Translations under genes and position numbers: made by a program
Source of the DNA: Selenomonas dianae
GTDB lineage: Bacteria > Bacillota > Negativicutes > Selenomonadales > Selenomonadaceae
DNA length: 64,000 bases
NCBI RefSeq assembly: GCF_030644225.1
Contig: NZ_CP128650.1
Coordinates: 1,974,001 to 2,038,000, forward strand
Direction: 5' to 3'
The notes under the pieces: generated by a model
Database searches by the model: none
Told to the model about the DNA's origin: nothing
The model's input: the letters and a program-made list of their open reading frames with translations, nothing else
Shown: piece by piece, positions 33,003 to 40,648 of the stretch
How positions within the stretch are numbered: the stretch's first letter is position 1
Layout: each line of letters starts with the position of its first letter

Positions 33003-33935
33003 ATGGCAAAGGAACACATTCAAAAGGATGTCGTCATCATCGGTGCGGGCATGGCGGGGCTGACCGCCGCCCTCTACTGCGGGCGCATGAACCTCGGGAC
33101 GCTCGTGCTTGAGAACTCGCTCGTCGGCGGACAGATCGCGACGGCGGCGGACATCGAGAACTATCCGGGCTTTGAGCGCGTGAGCGGGATGGAGCTGATC
33201 GGCACACTCGAAAAGCAGGCGACGAATTTCGGCGCGGAGATCGACGAGTTCGACCGCATCGAGCGCGTCGACCTGAAGAGCACGCCGAAGATCGTGGAAA
33301 CGGAAACGTACATCTACGAAACGCCCGTAATTATCATCGCCTCGGGCATGAACCGCCGCAAGCTGCCGCTGCCGCAGGAGCCGCATTACTTCAACCGAGG
33401 CGTACACTACTGTGAACTCTGCGACGGCCACACGTACCAAGACAAGGTAATCTCGGTCATGGGCGGCGGCAATGCGGCGGTGGATGCGGCGAACTTCCTC
33501 ACGAAGTACGCATCGCATCTCTACCTCATCCACCGCTCACAGCTGCGTGCGGACAAGTCCTCGCAGGATGCGCTCTATGCAAATCCGAAGGTGACGGTCA
33601 TGCTCGAAACGGAGATCACGCATCTAAACGGCGAGGATCGGCTCACGTCCGTTGACCTCATGCACAAGGACACGGGCAAGACGGAGACGCTGCCTGTGGA
33701 CAGCATCTTCGTCAACATCGGTGTTCTCCCGAACACCGACCTCTTTGTAGGGCAGCTGAAGCTCACGGAGACGGGCTACATCGCAGCGGACGAGAACTGC
33801 CGCACGGAGATTCCGGGGGTCTTTGTCGCGGGCGATATCCGCGTGAAGGAGATTCATCAGCTCACAACCGCCGCCGCCGACGGCACAACCGCCGCGCTCC
33901 ATGCGGAGAAGTATCTTGCAGGTTTGAAGAAGTGA
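33003..33935 (+). CDS. Thioredoxin reductase-like flavoprotein
   Basis: A 310-residue NAD(P)H-FAD disulfide reductase. FAD loop GAGMAG is at 14-19, the active-site cysteines are C137 and C140 (HYCELCDGH), the nucleotide loop GGGNAAV starts at 154, and FVAGDIR lies near the end. Standard TrxB has CAxCDG, so CELC is a variant. ATG at 33003 follows GGAG by 9 bases. An extended -10 (TGT-TATAAT, 32905-32913) lies upstream. Two glutaredoxin genes follow in the same run, so it may recycle them rather than a thioredoxin. Confidence 0.92.
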   Translation: MAKEHIQKDVVIIGAGMAGLTAALYCGRMNLGTLVLENSLVGGQIATAADIENYPGFERVSGMELIGTLEKQATNFGAEIDEFDRIERVDLKSTPKIVETETYIYETPVIIIASGMNRRKLPLPQEPHYFNRGVHYCELCDGHTYQDKVISVMGGGNAAVDAANFLTKYASHLYLIHRSQLRADKSSQDALYANPKVTVMLETEITHLNGEDRLTSVDLMHKDTGKTETLPVDSIFVNIGVLPNTDLFVGQLKLTETGYIAADENCRTEIPGVFVAGDIRVKEIHQLTTAAADGTTAALHAEKYLAGLKK

Positions 33936-33954
33936 TATAGAGGAGGACATTCCC

Positions 33955-34185
33955 ATGATTCAGGTTTTTTCGTTCGACGCGTGCCCGTGGTGCACGAAGG
34001 CAAAGAAGTATCTCGACAAGAAGGGTGTCACCTACACGGTGCGCGACATCGAGAAGGAGCCCGCCGCCTACGATGATCTCGTAAAGCTCACGGGCGAGGG
34101 CGCGTGTCCCGTCATTCTCGCGGACAGCGGCGAGTATGTGCGCGGCTTCGATCAGCCCGCCATCGACCGCCTCCTCGGCATCTAA
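33955..34185 (+). CDS. Glutaredoxin family protein 1
   Basis: A 76-residue thioredoxin-fold protein with the redox motif CPWC near residue 10, the cis-proline in ACPVIL and the end RGFDQPAIDRLLGI. The size matches NrdH/Grx-like small redoxins. It has an AGGAGG site and lies 19 bases after the reductase gene. A partner of that reductase is likely from context. Confidence 0.93.
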   Translation: MIQVFSFDACPWCTKAKKYLDKKGVTYTVRDIEKEPAAYDDLVKLTGEGACPVILADSGEYVRGFDQPAIDRLLGI

Positions 34186-34197
34186 GGAGGAACGGCT

Positions 34198-34434
34198 ATG
34201 GTCAAGGTCTACTCCATCACGGTCTGCCCGTGGTGTGTCAAGGTCAAGAAGTACCTCAAATATCGCGGCATCCCCTACGAGGAGTTCAACATCGAGCAGG
34301 ACGCGGCGGCGCGCGAGGAGTGCCGCCGTCTCTCGGGCGATACCATCGTTCCCGTGACAACGGTGGACGGCAAAGAGTTCGCTGTCAGCTATGACCGCGC
34401 AAAACTGGACAAGATTCTCGGGATTACAACATAA
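34198..34434 (+). CDS. Glutaredoxin family protein 2
   Basis: A 78-residue protein with CPWC near residue 10, the cis-proline in IVPVTT and SYDRAKLDKILGI at the end. It is clearly a paralogue of the gene 12 bases upstream, and AAGGAGG precedes the ATG. The tandem pair with a reductase suggests a self-contained disulfide relay. A strong terminator follows. Confidence 0.93.
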   Translation: MVKVYSITVCPWCVKVKKYLKYRGIPYEEFNIEQDAAAREECRRLSGDTIVPVTTVDGKEFAVSYDRAKLDKILGITT

Positions 34435-34443
34435 TTGAATTTG

Positions 34444-34483
34444 AAAACGGTGTCTCTACACATCCTTGTGGAGACACCGTTTT
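34444..34483. terminator. Bidirectional terminator
   Basis: A perfect 13-bp stem (34444-34456 with 34471-34483) with T and A runs on the two sides. It separates the convergent glutaredoxin and lysA genes. Confidence 0.95.
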
Positions 34484-34490
34484 TCGTTTT

Positions 34491-35750
34491 CTATTGCATC
34501 AGCCCGCCATCGTATTTCAGTGTGGCAAAGTAATCGTCAATCGTCTGGGCGCGGCGGATCAGTTCGATGCTGCCGTCCGTGCGGCGCAGGAGTTCGGCGC
34601 AGTGGAGTTTGCCGTTGTAGTTGAACCCCATCGCGCTGCCGTGTGCGCCCGTATCGTGGATGATGACCACATCGCCGATGTCGATCTGCGGGAGGGCGCG
34701 GTCGATGGCGAATTTGTCATTGTTCTCACAGAGCGAGCCCGTGATGTCATAAATGTGGTCGGCGGGCGCGTTCTCCTTGCCGAGCACAGTGATGTGGTGA
34801 TATGCGCCGTACATGGCGGGGCGCATGAGGTTCGCCATGCAGGAGTCAAGCCCGATGTAGTGTTTATAGGTGTCCTTCCGATGGATCGCGGTGGAGACGA
34901 GCCAGCCCGCATCCCCCGTCATGGCACGCCCGCTCTCCGTTCGAAGCGCGACATCATCCAGTCCGACGGGTGCAAGGATCTCGTTGTAGAGCCGCCGAAT
35001 GCCCGCGCCGACGGCGGTGTAGTTGACGGGGCTTTCCTCGGGGCGGTACGGGATGCCGAAACCGCCACCGAGGTTGATGAACGCGGGGTGAATGCCGAGC
35101 CGCGCCTTCATCTCCACCGCCAGCTCGAACATGATCCGCGCCGTGAGGAGGAACGCACCCGTGCGCCGCTCTGCCGAAATCACCATCGTATGCAGCCCGA
35201 AGTGCTGTACGCCCATCTCCCGCGCACGCGCATATGCCTCAAAGAGCTGCGGGCGCGTCAGCCCGTATTTCGCCTCCATCGGCTTGCCGATAATGTCGTT
35301 GCCCTCGATGAGGTCGCCCGGGTTATAGCGAAAGCTCAGCACTTCGGGCAGACCTGCATTCTTTGCCAGATAGTCCAGATGCGTGATGTCGTCAAGGTTG
35401 ATGACCGCGCCGAGGTCGCGTGCCTTTTGGAACTCGTCGGCGGGGGTATCGTTCGAGGTGAGCATGATCTCCTCGCCCGTCACGCCCGCCGCCTCGGAGA
35501 TGAGGAGTTCGGCGAGGCTGCTGCAGTCCGTCCCCGCGCCTTCCTCGTGGAGGATCTGCACGATGCGCGGGTTCGGCAGCGCCTTCACGGCGAAGTGCTC
35601 ACGAAAGCCCGGCGCCCATGCAAAGGCATCGCGCAGACGGCGGAAATTCGCACGGATGGTCGCCTCGTCGTAGATGTGGAACGGGGTCGGGTATCGCTCG
35701 ATCAGCGCGTGTGTCTCCTCGATGCTGAGCGGAAATGTCTTTTCGTTCAT
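34491..35750 (-). CDS. lysA: Diaminopimelate decarboxylase-type PLP enzyme
   Basis: A 419-residue fold-type III decarboxylase. The PLP lysine is K56 (HFAVKALPN), the phosphate loop is INLGGGFGIPY, and the second-subunit cysteine is in GLDSCMANLMRP. It would convert meso-diaminopimelate to lysine; diaminopimelate is also the wall cross-linker. ATG at 35750 follows GGAGGA. The frame stays open nearly 1 kb upstream across the opposite gene, which is a GC artefact. Related ornithine/lysine decarboxylases (cadaverine occurs in Selenomonas walls) cannot be fully excluded. Confidence 0.85.
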   Translation of the reverse strand: MNEKTFPLSIEETHALIERYPTPFHIYDEATIRANFRRLRDAFAWAPGFREHFAVKALPNPRIVQILHEEGAGTDCSSLAELLISEAAGVTGEEIMLTSNDTPADEFQKARDLGAVINLDDITHLDYLAKNAGLPEVLSFRYNPGDLIEGNDIIGKPMEAKYGLTRPQLFEAYARAREMGVQHFGLHTMVISAERRTGAFLLTARIMFELAVEMKARLGIHPAFINLGGGFGIPYRPEESPVNYTAVGAGIRRLYNEILAPVGLDDVALRTESGRAMTGDAGWLVSTAIHRKDTYKHYIGLDSCMANLMRPAMYGAYHHITVLGKENAPADHIYDITGSLCENNDKFAIDRALPQIDIGDVVIIHDTGAHGSAMGFNYNGKLHCAELLRRTDGSIELIRRAQTIDDYFATLKYDGGLMQ

Positions 35751-35786
35751 AATGTCCTCCCTCAAAACCCGCAAACAAGTTGTCCC

Positions 35787-35816
35787 ATTATAGCAACGAA
35801 AAAACACCGCTGTCAA
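35787..35816 (-). promoter_or_regulatory. lysA promoter
   Basis: On the minus strand TTGACA (35816-35811), 18-base spacer, TATAAT (35792-35787), 36 bases before the start codon. Confidence 0.82.
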
Positions 35817-35981
35817 CAAGGGATGCCTTGACGAAGCCGGCCACGCCTGTTTGCACCACGGGCATTTGCGTGGAATACGTACGTGGAGCCGCCCCGCAAA
35901 AGAAGGAAAATCCACCGAAAACGCGAATATGAAAAACATATATATCTCCATCACGGTTTCATTGGCAAGGAGGATGCATTT

Positions 35982-36626
35982 ATGTTTGTTGCCGACTGTA
36001 TGACCAAGAATCCCGTCACGATCCGTCCGGACGCGGGCATGGACGAGGCGGAAAAGCTCATGGACGAGGGGCATTTCCGCCGTCTGCCCGTTGTGGAGGA
36101 CGGGAAGCTCGTCGGCTTTTTCACAAACCGCGATCTCCTGCGCGCCTCGCCCTCGTCGGCGACCACGTCCGACCGCCATGAGGTTCGCACCCTGCTCGCC
36201 AAGATCAAGGTCGCGGATGTCATGCAGAAGAACGTCATCTCCGTCACGGACACAATGACGATCGAGGAAGCGGCGCTCATCCTGGAGCGCAAGAAGATCG
36301 GCGGTCTGCCCGTCCTCTCCGAGGGAGGCGACCTCGTCGGCATCATCTCCTCCACAGACATCTTCCGCGCGTTCACCGTCGTCATGGGTCTCGACACCGG
36401 CAAGACGCGCCTTACCATCGACGTCGCCGACCAAATGGGGGTACTGCGCGACATCTCGACCATCCTTGCCAATCTCGACATCAACATCGACAGCATGGTC
36501 ACGCTCCCGCAGCCGAACGGCACCTATCAAATCATCATCCGTGCCGACATCGACGACGTGGACACGGTCAAGAAACGCCTCTGGGCAAAGGGGTTCACCG
36601 TCAGCCACGTCACCCGAATCGGCTGA
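35982..36626 (+). CDS. CBS-pair protein with C-terminal ACT domain
   Basis: A 214-residue cytosolic protein with two CBS motifs: MFVADCMTKNPVTIRPD ... RRLPVVEDGKLVGFFTNRDLL (1-55) and VADVMQKNVISVTDTMTIEEAA ... GGLPVLSEGGDLVGIISSTDIFRA (70-130). An ACT domain (VADQMGVLRDISTILANLDINIDSM) fills the last 75 residues. CBS pairs bind adenosyl ligands and ACT domains bind amino acids, so this looks like a small metabolic sensor. Its target is unknown. AAGGAGG lies 8 bases before the ATG. Confidence 0.92.
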   Translation: MFVADCMTKNPVTIRPDAGMDEAEKLMDEGHFRRLPVVEDGKLVGFFTNRDLLRASPSSATTSDRHEVRTLLAKIKVADVMQKNVISVTDTMTIEEAALILERKKIGGLPVLSEGGDLVGIISSTDIFRAFTVVMGLDTGKTRLTIDVADQMGVLRDISTILANLDINIDSMVTLPQPNGTYQIIIRADIDDVDTVKKRLWAKGFTVSHVTRIG

Positions 36627-36643
36627 CCCCCTCATTGCCACAA

Positions 36644-36676
36644 AAAAGCAGCCGTACATTGTGTGCGGCTGCTTTT
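36644..36676. terminator. Bidirectional terminator
   Basis: A 14-bp stem (36644-36657 with 36663-36676, one G-T pair) with A/T runs on both sides. It separates the convergent CBS-ACT and apbE genes. Confidence 0.92.
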
Positions 36677-36705
36677 CCTTTCCATACATATCTACGCAAA
36701 CAAAT

Positions 36706-37740
36706 TTATTCCTCTATGAGCTGTCCATCTGTCCCGACCAAAATAAGGCGTGCGCCCGCGAAATCCGCAAGCAGCTTCCGCCCCTCCTCTGCACCGAGGA
36801 CAAAGATCGCCGTCGAGAGCATATCCGAGAGCAGTCCCATGTGTCCCTGCCATTCCCCCGCGCCCTCCATCGGCAGCACGACGGTCGCCGAGGCAAGCCC
36901 CCTCTCTGCGGGATTCCCCGTGCGCGGGTCGATCAGATGATGATAGCGCCGTCCCTCGCAGAGGAAGAACCGCTCATCGTCGCCCGAGGAGGAGAGGACT
37001 TCATTGGAGAGCGATACAACGGTGAGAAGATCCGCACGCCCCTCCCCGCGCGGATTGCGGATGCCGATCTGCCACGGTGCGCCCTCCGCATTCACGCCCA
37101 TGCCGAGGATCGAGCTCGTCCCGAGATCGGCAAGCGCGTTTGTGATGCCCTCGTTTTGCCATGTGCTGCGGATGCCGTCGAGCGCAAGCCCCTTGATGAG
37201 CGCACCGCGATCCATCTTCATCCCCGCTTTCATCAGACGTGCTTCATATCGCGTCTGACCGCCCTCCTCCACCGCACGCAGTTCAAGTGCCGCACAGCCG
37301 ACACGCGCACGCGCCGCAGCGATCTCCTCGGCGGACGGCGGCAGCTTCTCCGCGCGCGCCCGCTCCCAAAGTTCCGTCAGTGCGCCCGCCGTCACATCGA
37401 ACGCCCCGCCCGAGCGGTGCGCGACCTCCTGTGCAAGGCGCAGCGTTTCATAGAGCGCGGGCGACACCTCCGTCCACGCCCCCGTCCCCGCAGCCGCCTC
37501 CATCGCGGCGAGCGTCGCCCCGTCCGCATCGCGCTCCGTCTGCGTGAGCACGGCAAGCCCGTCGCGCAGAGCCGCCTGCGACGCGATCTCATCCGTGCGC
37601 ACCGTAAGATGCGCCACCGTCCCCATCATGAGCTTGGTATCCTCCGCCGTCACATCCCCCCCGCATCCACCGAGAAGAAGCGCGGCGCAGAAAAGAAGGG
37701 CAGCAGGAATTTTATACAACGTGAAGAATCTTTTTATCAT
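36706..37740 (-). CDS. apbE: FAD:protein FMN transferase ApbE, lipoprotein
   Basis: A 344-residue protein from ATG at 37740 (AAAGGA site). The lipobox LGGC makes C26 the lipidated residue after a signal peptide. MMGTVAHLTVRTD, GALIKGLALDGIRS and HHLIDPRTGNPAERG are the ApbE motifs; the last holds the conserved His and Asp-Pro-Arg-Thr-Gly. It attaches FMN covalently to threonines of Rnf/Nqr-type or other redox proteins on the outer face of the inner membrane. No target lies in the window. Confidence 0.94.
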   Translation of the reverse strand: MIKRFFTLYKIPAALLFCAALLLGGCGGDVTAEDTKLMMGTVAHLTVRTDEIASQAALRDGLAVLTQTERDADGATLAAMEAAAGTGAWTEVSPALYETLRLAQEVAHRSGGAFDVTAGALTELWERARAEKLPPSAEEIAAARARVGCAALELRAVEEGGQTRYEARLMKAGMKMDRGALIKGLALDGIRSTWQNEGITNALADLGTSSILGMGVNAEGAPWQIGIRNPRGEGRADLLTVVSLSNEVLSSSGDDERFFLCEGRRYHHLIDPRTGNPAERGLASATVVLPMEGAGEWQGHMGLLSDMLSTAIFVLGAEEGRKLLADFAGARLILVGTDGQLIEE

Positions 37741-37787
37741 ATGTATTCCTTTCCATGAGGGGAATCGGAGCGGCACGATGCCCTAAA

Positions 37788-37855
37788 GCGCCCCCTAGTG
37801 GAGCAAAACGTTCGCGCAGGGCTTTGCGCCGCAAAAACGCTTCATCTAATGCGAG
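37788..37855. repeat. Possible degenerate relative of the structured repeat (copy C)
   Basis: The sequence CCCTAGTGGAGCAA matches the left arm of copy A (1003-1016). After it a short imperfect arm, CGCTTCATCTA, can pair back to TAGTGGAGC. The inner stem seen in copies A and B is absent, so this may be a relic or deleted form. It ends just before the ribosome site of the gtrA-like gene. Confidence 0.35.
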
Positions 37856-37862
37856 GTATTCC

Positions 37863-38246
37863 ATGTCACCCAGACTTTATGAAATCGCCCGCTTCGTCCT
37901 CGTCGGCGGCGCGTGCTTCCTTCTCGACTACGGACTGCTCTACATCCTCACCGAATACGGCGGCATCCACTATCTCATCTCCGCCGGCATCTCCTTCACC
38001 GTCTCCGTCCTCGTCAACTACTATCTCTGCCTCGTCTGCGTCTTTCGCGGCGCAAACGCGCAGACAAGACGCGCGAAGATGCTCTTTTTCGGCTCAAGCA
38101 TCGCAGGGCTCGGGCTCAATCAGCTCCTCATGTGGATGCTCGTCGATCTCGCAGGGATTTACTACATGATCGCCAAACTCATCGCCGCCGGCATCGTCAT
38201 GGTGTGGAACTACATCCTCAAACGCCGCGCCGTCCTCGGTGCGTAA
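37863..38246 (+). CDS. GtrA-like family membrane protein
   Basis: A 127-residue protein with four membrane segments and the GtrA features RFVLVGGACFLLDYGLLYIL and NYYLCLVCVFRG. The C-terminal NYILKRRAVL is also typical. GtrA proteins are thought to flip undecaprenyl-linked sugars for surface polysaccharide or O-antigen modification. GAGGT precedes the ATG by 5 bases. No glycosyltransferase is adjacent. Confidence 0.92.
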   Translation: MSPRLYEIARFVLVGGACFLLDYGLLYILTEYGGIHYLISAGISFTVSVLVNYYLCLVCVFRGANAQTRRAKMLFFGSSIAGLGLNQLLMWMLVDLAGIYYMIAKLIAAGIVMVWNYILKRRAVLGA

Positions 38247-38628
38247 CACATTCTAACACGCACGGCCGCGCCGTGCAAACACATCCTCGTGCAGAGTTTC
38301 ATCCCCGCTCCACGTTCCGTGCAGACGCGCGGCGCATATGCGTCAAAAATTGCCAAAAACAGCATATTTTTGTGACAGAACGGATAAAATAACAGATTCT
38401 TTGCTATTTATTTTCCTATAATTGCAATTTAACGAAATCAAATAGAGGATATTGTCTATTATAATAGAATATACTCAATGAATACACTCTTATAAATTTG
38501 CTTCAATAGATAAAATTGTCTTGCTATTTTTGCAATTATGCGGTACACTAAAAAAAAAGGATGGACGGCTCATTGACAGCAGATATATGAGCGTTGTCAT
38601 TATCATCTGCGCAAAGGGAGTGAATATC
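38247..38628. other. AT-rich intergenic region with promoter
   Basis: No gene seen. It starts with a 7-bp hairpin (38260-38266 with 38270-38276) after gtrA, without a T-run. From about 38360 to 38570 the base content falls to well under 35% GC, in sharp contrast to the flanks, and TTGCAATT is repeated. A promoter, TTGCTA (38521-38526), 17-base spacer, TACACT (38544-38549), would drive the DeoR gene. Confidence 0.6.
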
Positions 38629-39396
38629 ATGTTTCTGGAGGAGCGCCAAGAGCTCATCGTCCGCATGGTGGAGCGTGACGGTAAGGTCAAGGTCAAAGAG
38701 CTCAGCGCCAAATTCAAAGTGACCGAAGATTGTATCCGCAAGGATCTCGGCTCGCTCGAACGGCAGGGGCGGCTGAAGCGCACCTACGGCGGCGCCGTGA
38801 AACTGACGCAGAGCGTTCACATGATCGAGGTCAGCCGTCACCGTCACATGGATATTGAGGCAAAACGCCGCATCGCACAGGCCGCCGTTTCTCTCATTCA
38901 GGAGAAGGATATGGTTTTCCTGGATGTTTCGACGAGCAATCTTGCCATCGCAGAACTGCTCATGAAGAGCGACCGTGATCTCACGGTCGTGACGAACATG
39001 GTCGATGTCCTTGGCGTACTCGCACGCAACCCGCGCATCGAGCTGATCTTTGCCGGCGGGCAGATCAACCGCGGACGCGACGGGTTCTGGGGCGGCATGA
39101 CGCAGGACTTCATCGGCAGGCTCAAGCCCGACATCGCATTCGTCGGCGCGGTCGGCGTGGATGTCAAGGGCAACAGCGTGTCCACCTACGACATCGACGA
39201 CGGTCTCAACAAGGCACGCATCATCACACGCAGCAAACGCGCCTATGTCGTCGCAGAGGCACGCAAGCTGTCGACGGACGGCAACTACGACTACACGCCG
39301 CTCAATGCCCTCGCAGGGCTTGTGACGGACACGGAGCCGCCCTCGGACATCCGTGCGGCAGCGGCGGAGCTGGGCATCGAGATCGTACTGCCGTAA
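38629..39396 (+). CDS. DeoR/GlpR family transcriptional regulator
   Basis: A 255-residue regulator. The N-terminal winged helix-turn-helix is MFLEERQELIVRMVERDGKVKVKELSAKFKVTEDCIRKDL. The DeoR sensor domain follows (VFLDVSTSNLAIAELL, VTNMVDVL, FAGGQINRGRDGFWG, DIAFVGAVGVD). Members respond to phosphorylated sugars and repress carbohydrate genes. No sugar operon adjoins it, so its target is distant or itself. The start follows GGGAG by 8 bases. Confidence 0.93.
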   Translation: MFLEERQELIVRMVERDGKVKVKELSAKFKVTEDCIRKDLGSLERQGRLKRTYGGAVKLTQSVHMIEVSRHRHMDIEAKRRIAQAAVSLIQEKDMVFLDVSTSNLAIAELLMKSDRDLTVVTNMVDVLGVLARNPRIELIFAGGQINRGRDGFWGGMTQDFIGRLKPDIAFVGAVGVDVKGNSVSTYDIDDGLNKARIITRSKRAYVVAEARKLSTDGNYDYTPLNALAGLVTDTEPPSDIRAAAAELGIEIVLP

Positions 39397-39430
39397 CAGC
39401 GCAGCACAATCTCATCGGAATGGTCGGAAC

Positions 39431-39463
39431 AAAACCGAGACGGACTCTTGCCGTCTCGGTTTT
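39431..39463 (+). terminator. Terminator after the DeoR gene
   Basis: A perfect 13-bp stem (39431-39443 with 39451-39463) ending in T residues, 34 bases after the stop. Confidence 0.9.
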
Positions 39464-39491
39464 CTTGTGCGAAAATACCAAAAAAGGGGGA

Positions 39492-40385
39492 ATGGATGTG
39501 GACGATCTTCTCGCGCACTGCACGCTCTGCCCGCGCCGATGCGGTGTGAATCGGCGTGCGGGCGTGCGCGGGTTCTGCGGCGCGGGGCGGGAGGTGCGCG
39601 TTGCGCGGACGATGCTGCACCGATGGGAGGAACCGTGCCTGGTCGGCGCACACGGCGCGGGGGCGGTGTTCTTCGCCCACTGTACGCTGCGCTGCATTTA
39701 CTGTCAGAATCACGCAATCAGTCATGAGGGCAGCGGCACGGAGATGCGTACGGAGGAGCTTGCCGCCCGCTTTCTCACGCTCCAACGGGAGGGTGCGGCG
39801 ACACTCGATCTCGTGACCCCGACGCACTACACGCCGCAGATTCTCGCCGCGCTCACGCAGGCACGGGCGGAGGGGCTGACGCTCCCTGTGGTCTGGAACA
39901 CGAGCGGCTATGAGACGGTAGAGAACATCACACGTCTGGCGGGTGCGGTGGACATCTATCTGCCCGATCTGAAATACGCAAATGAGGAGAGCGGACGGCT
40001 CTACTCCGCCGCGCCCGACTATGCGGCGGCGGCATGGGATGCCCTTGCGGCGATGGTCGCGCAGGTGGGAGCGGTGCAGTTTGCCGCAGACGGGCAGCTC
40101 ATGCGCGGCGTACTGGTGCGCCATCTCGTACTGCCGGGACACCGCCACGAGAGCATTGCGCTCGTGCGGCGGCTGTGGACGGCGTTCGGCGATGCCGTGC
40201 AGCTCAGTCTGATGCGGCAGTATACGCCGCTCTACCGTGCCGCCGAATTCCCGCCGCTGCATCGGCGGCTCACAACGTTTGAGTATGAGAGCGTGGTCGC
40301 GGCGGCGCGCGAGCTCGGGATGGAGCGCGTCTATGTGCAGGGGGCGGAGGCTGTGGGGGCGCAGTATGTGCCGGATTTTGCGTGA
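39492..40385 (+). CDS. Radical-SAM protein of the PflA-like group
   Basis: A 297-residue protein. The radical-SAM ligands are C64, C68 and C71 (CTLRCIYCQNH). The N-terminus has a further cysteine set (C10, C13, C17, C29: CTLCPRRC ... GFCGA), the pattern of the COG1313-type uncharacterised PflA homologues. VWNTSGYETVENI and IYLPDLKYA are shared with activases. It may activate an unknown glycyl-radical enzyme. ATG at 39492 is very close to the GGGGG site, and GTG at 39498 is a possible alternative start. Confidence 0.9.
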   Translation: MDVDDLLAHCTLCPRRCGVNRRAGVRGFCGAGREVRVARTMLHRWEEPCLVGAHGAGAVFFAHCTLRCIYCQNHAISHEGSGTEMRTEELAARFLTLQREGAATLDLVTPTHYTPQILAALTQARAEGLTLPVVWNTSGYETVENITRLAGAVDIYLPDLKYANEESGRLYSAAPDYAAAAWDALAAMVAQVGAVQFAADGQLMRGVLVRHLVLPGHRHESIALVRRLWTAFGDAVQLSLMRQYTPLYRAAEFPPLHRRLTTFEYESVVAAARELGMERVYVQGAEAVGAQYVPDFA

Positions 40386-40482
40386 GATATTTTATGTCTT
40401 GACACAGCGGAGCAAGACCCTCGCCCCTCTCGTTACACCCAAGCCCCTCAAAGCGCCCTACCACCGCTTGCGAGGTGTGATG

Positions 40483-40633
40483 TCCCTAAGCGAACCATAG
40501 TGAAGCAAGGGGGTAAAGCACGCGGTATGCCCCGGCGGATTTCTTTCGTTCAAGCGAAGCGCGTTTAAGAAGTCCGCCGGTATTTGAGCATACAAGCGTG
40601 CGAACCCTTGCGCAACGATGCGTTCGCGTGGGA
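40483..40633. repeat. Structured interspersed repeat, copy B
   Basis: Same element as at 986-1147. Stems: 40490-40495 with 40622-40627, 40505-40511 with 40605-40611, 40518-40523 with 40596-40601, 40525-40530 with 40588-40593, and the 14-bp inner stem 40532-40545 with 40567-40580. The inner-stem loop (about 25 bases) is identical in copy A. The outer stems differ in bases yet remain paired. It sits between convergent genes. Confidence 0.75.
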
Positions 40634-40648
40634 CTCACACAGAGCGAT

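Noticed and set aside
34491-36689. A 732-codon minus-strand frame running through lysA and past the CBS-ACT gene
   Set aside because: Only the part from 35750 downwards has LysA motifs and a ribosome site. The rest is antisense to the CBS-ACT gene with Arg/Asp-rich, motif-free sequence, a GC-driven open frame.
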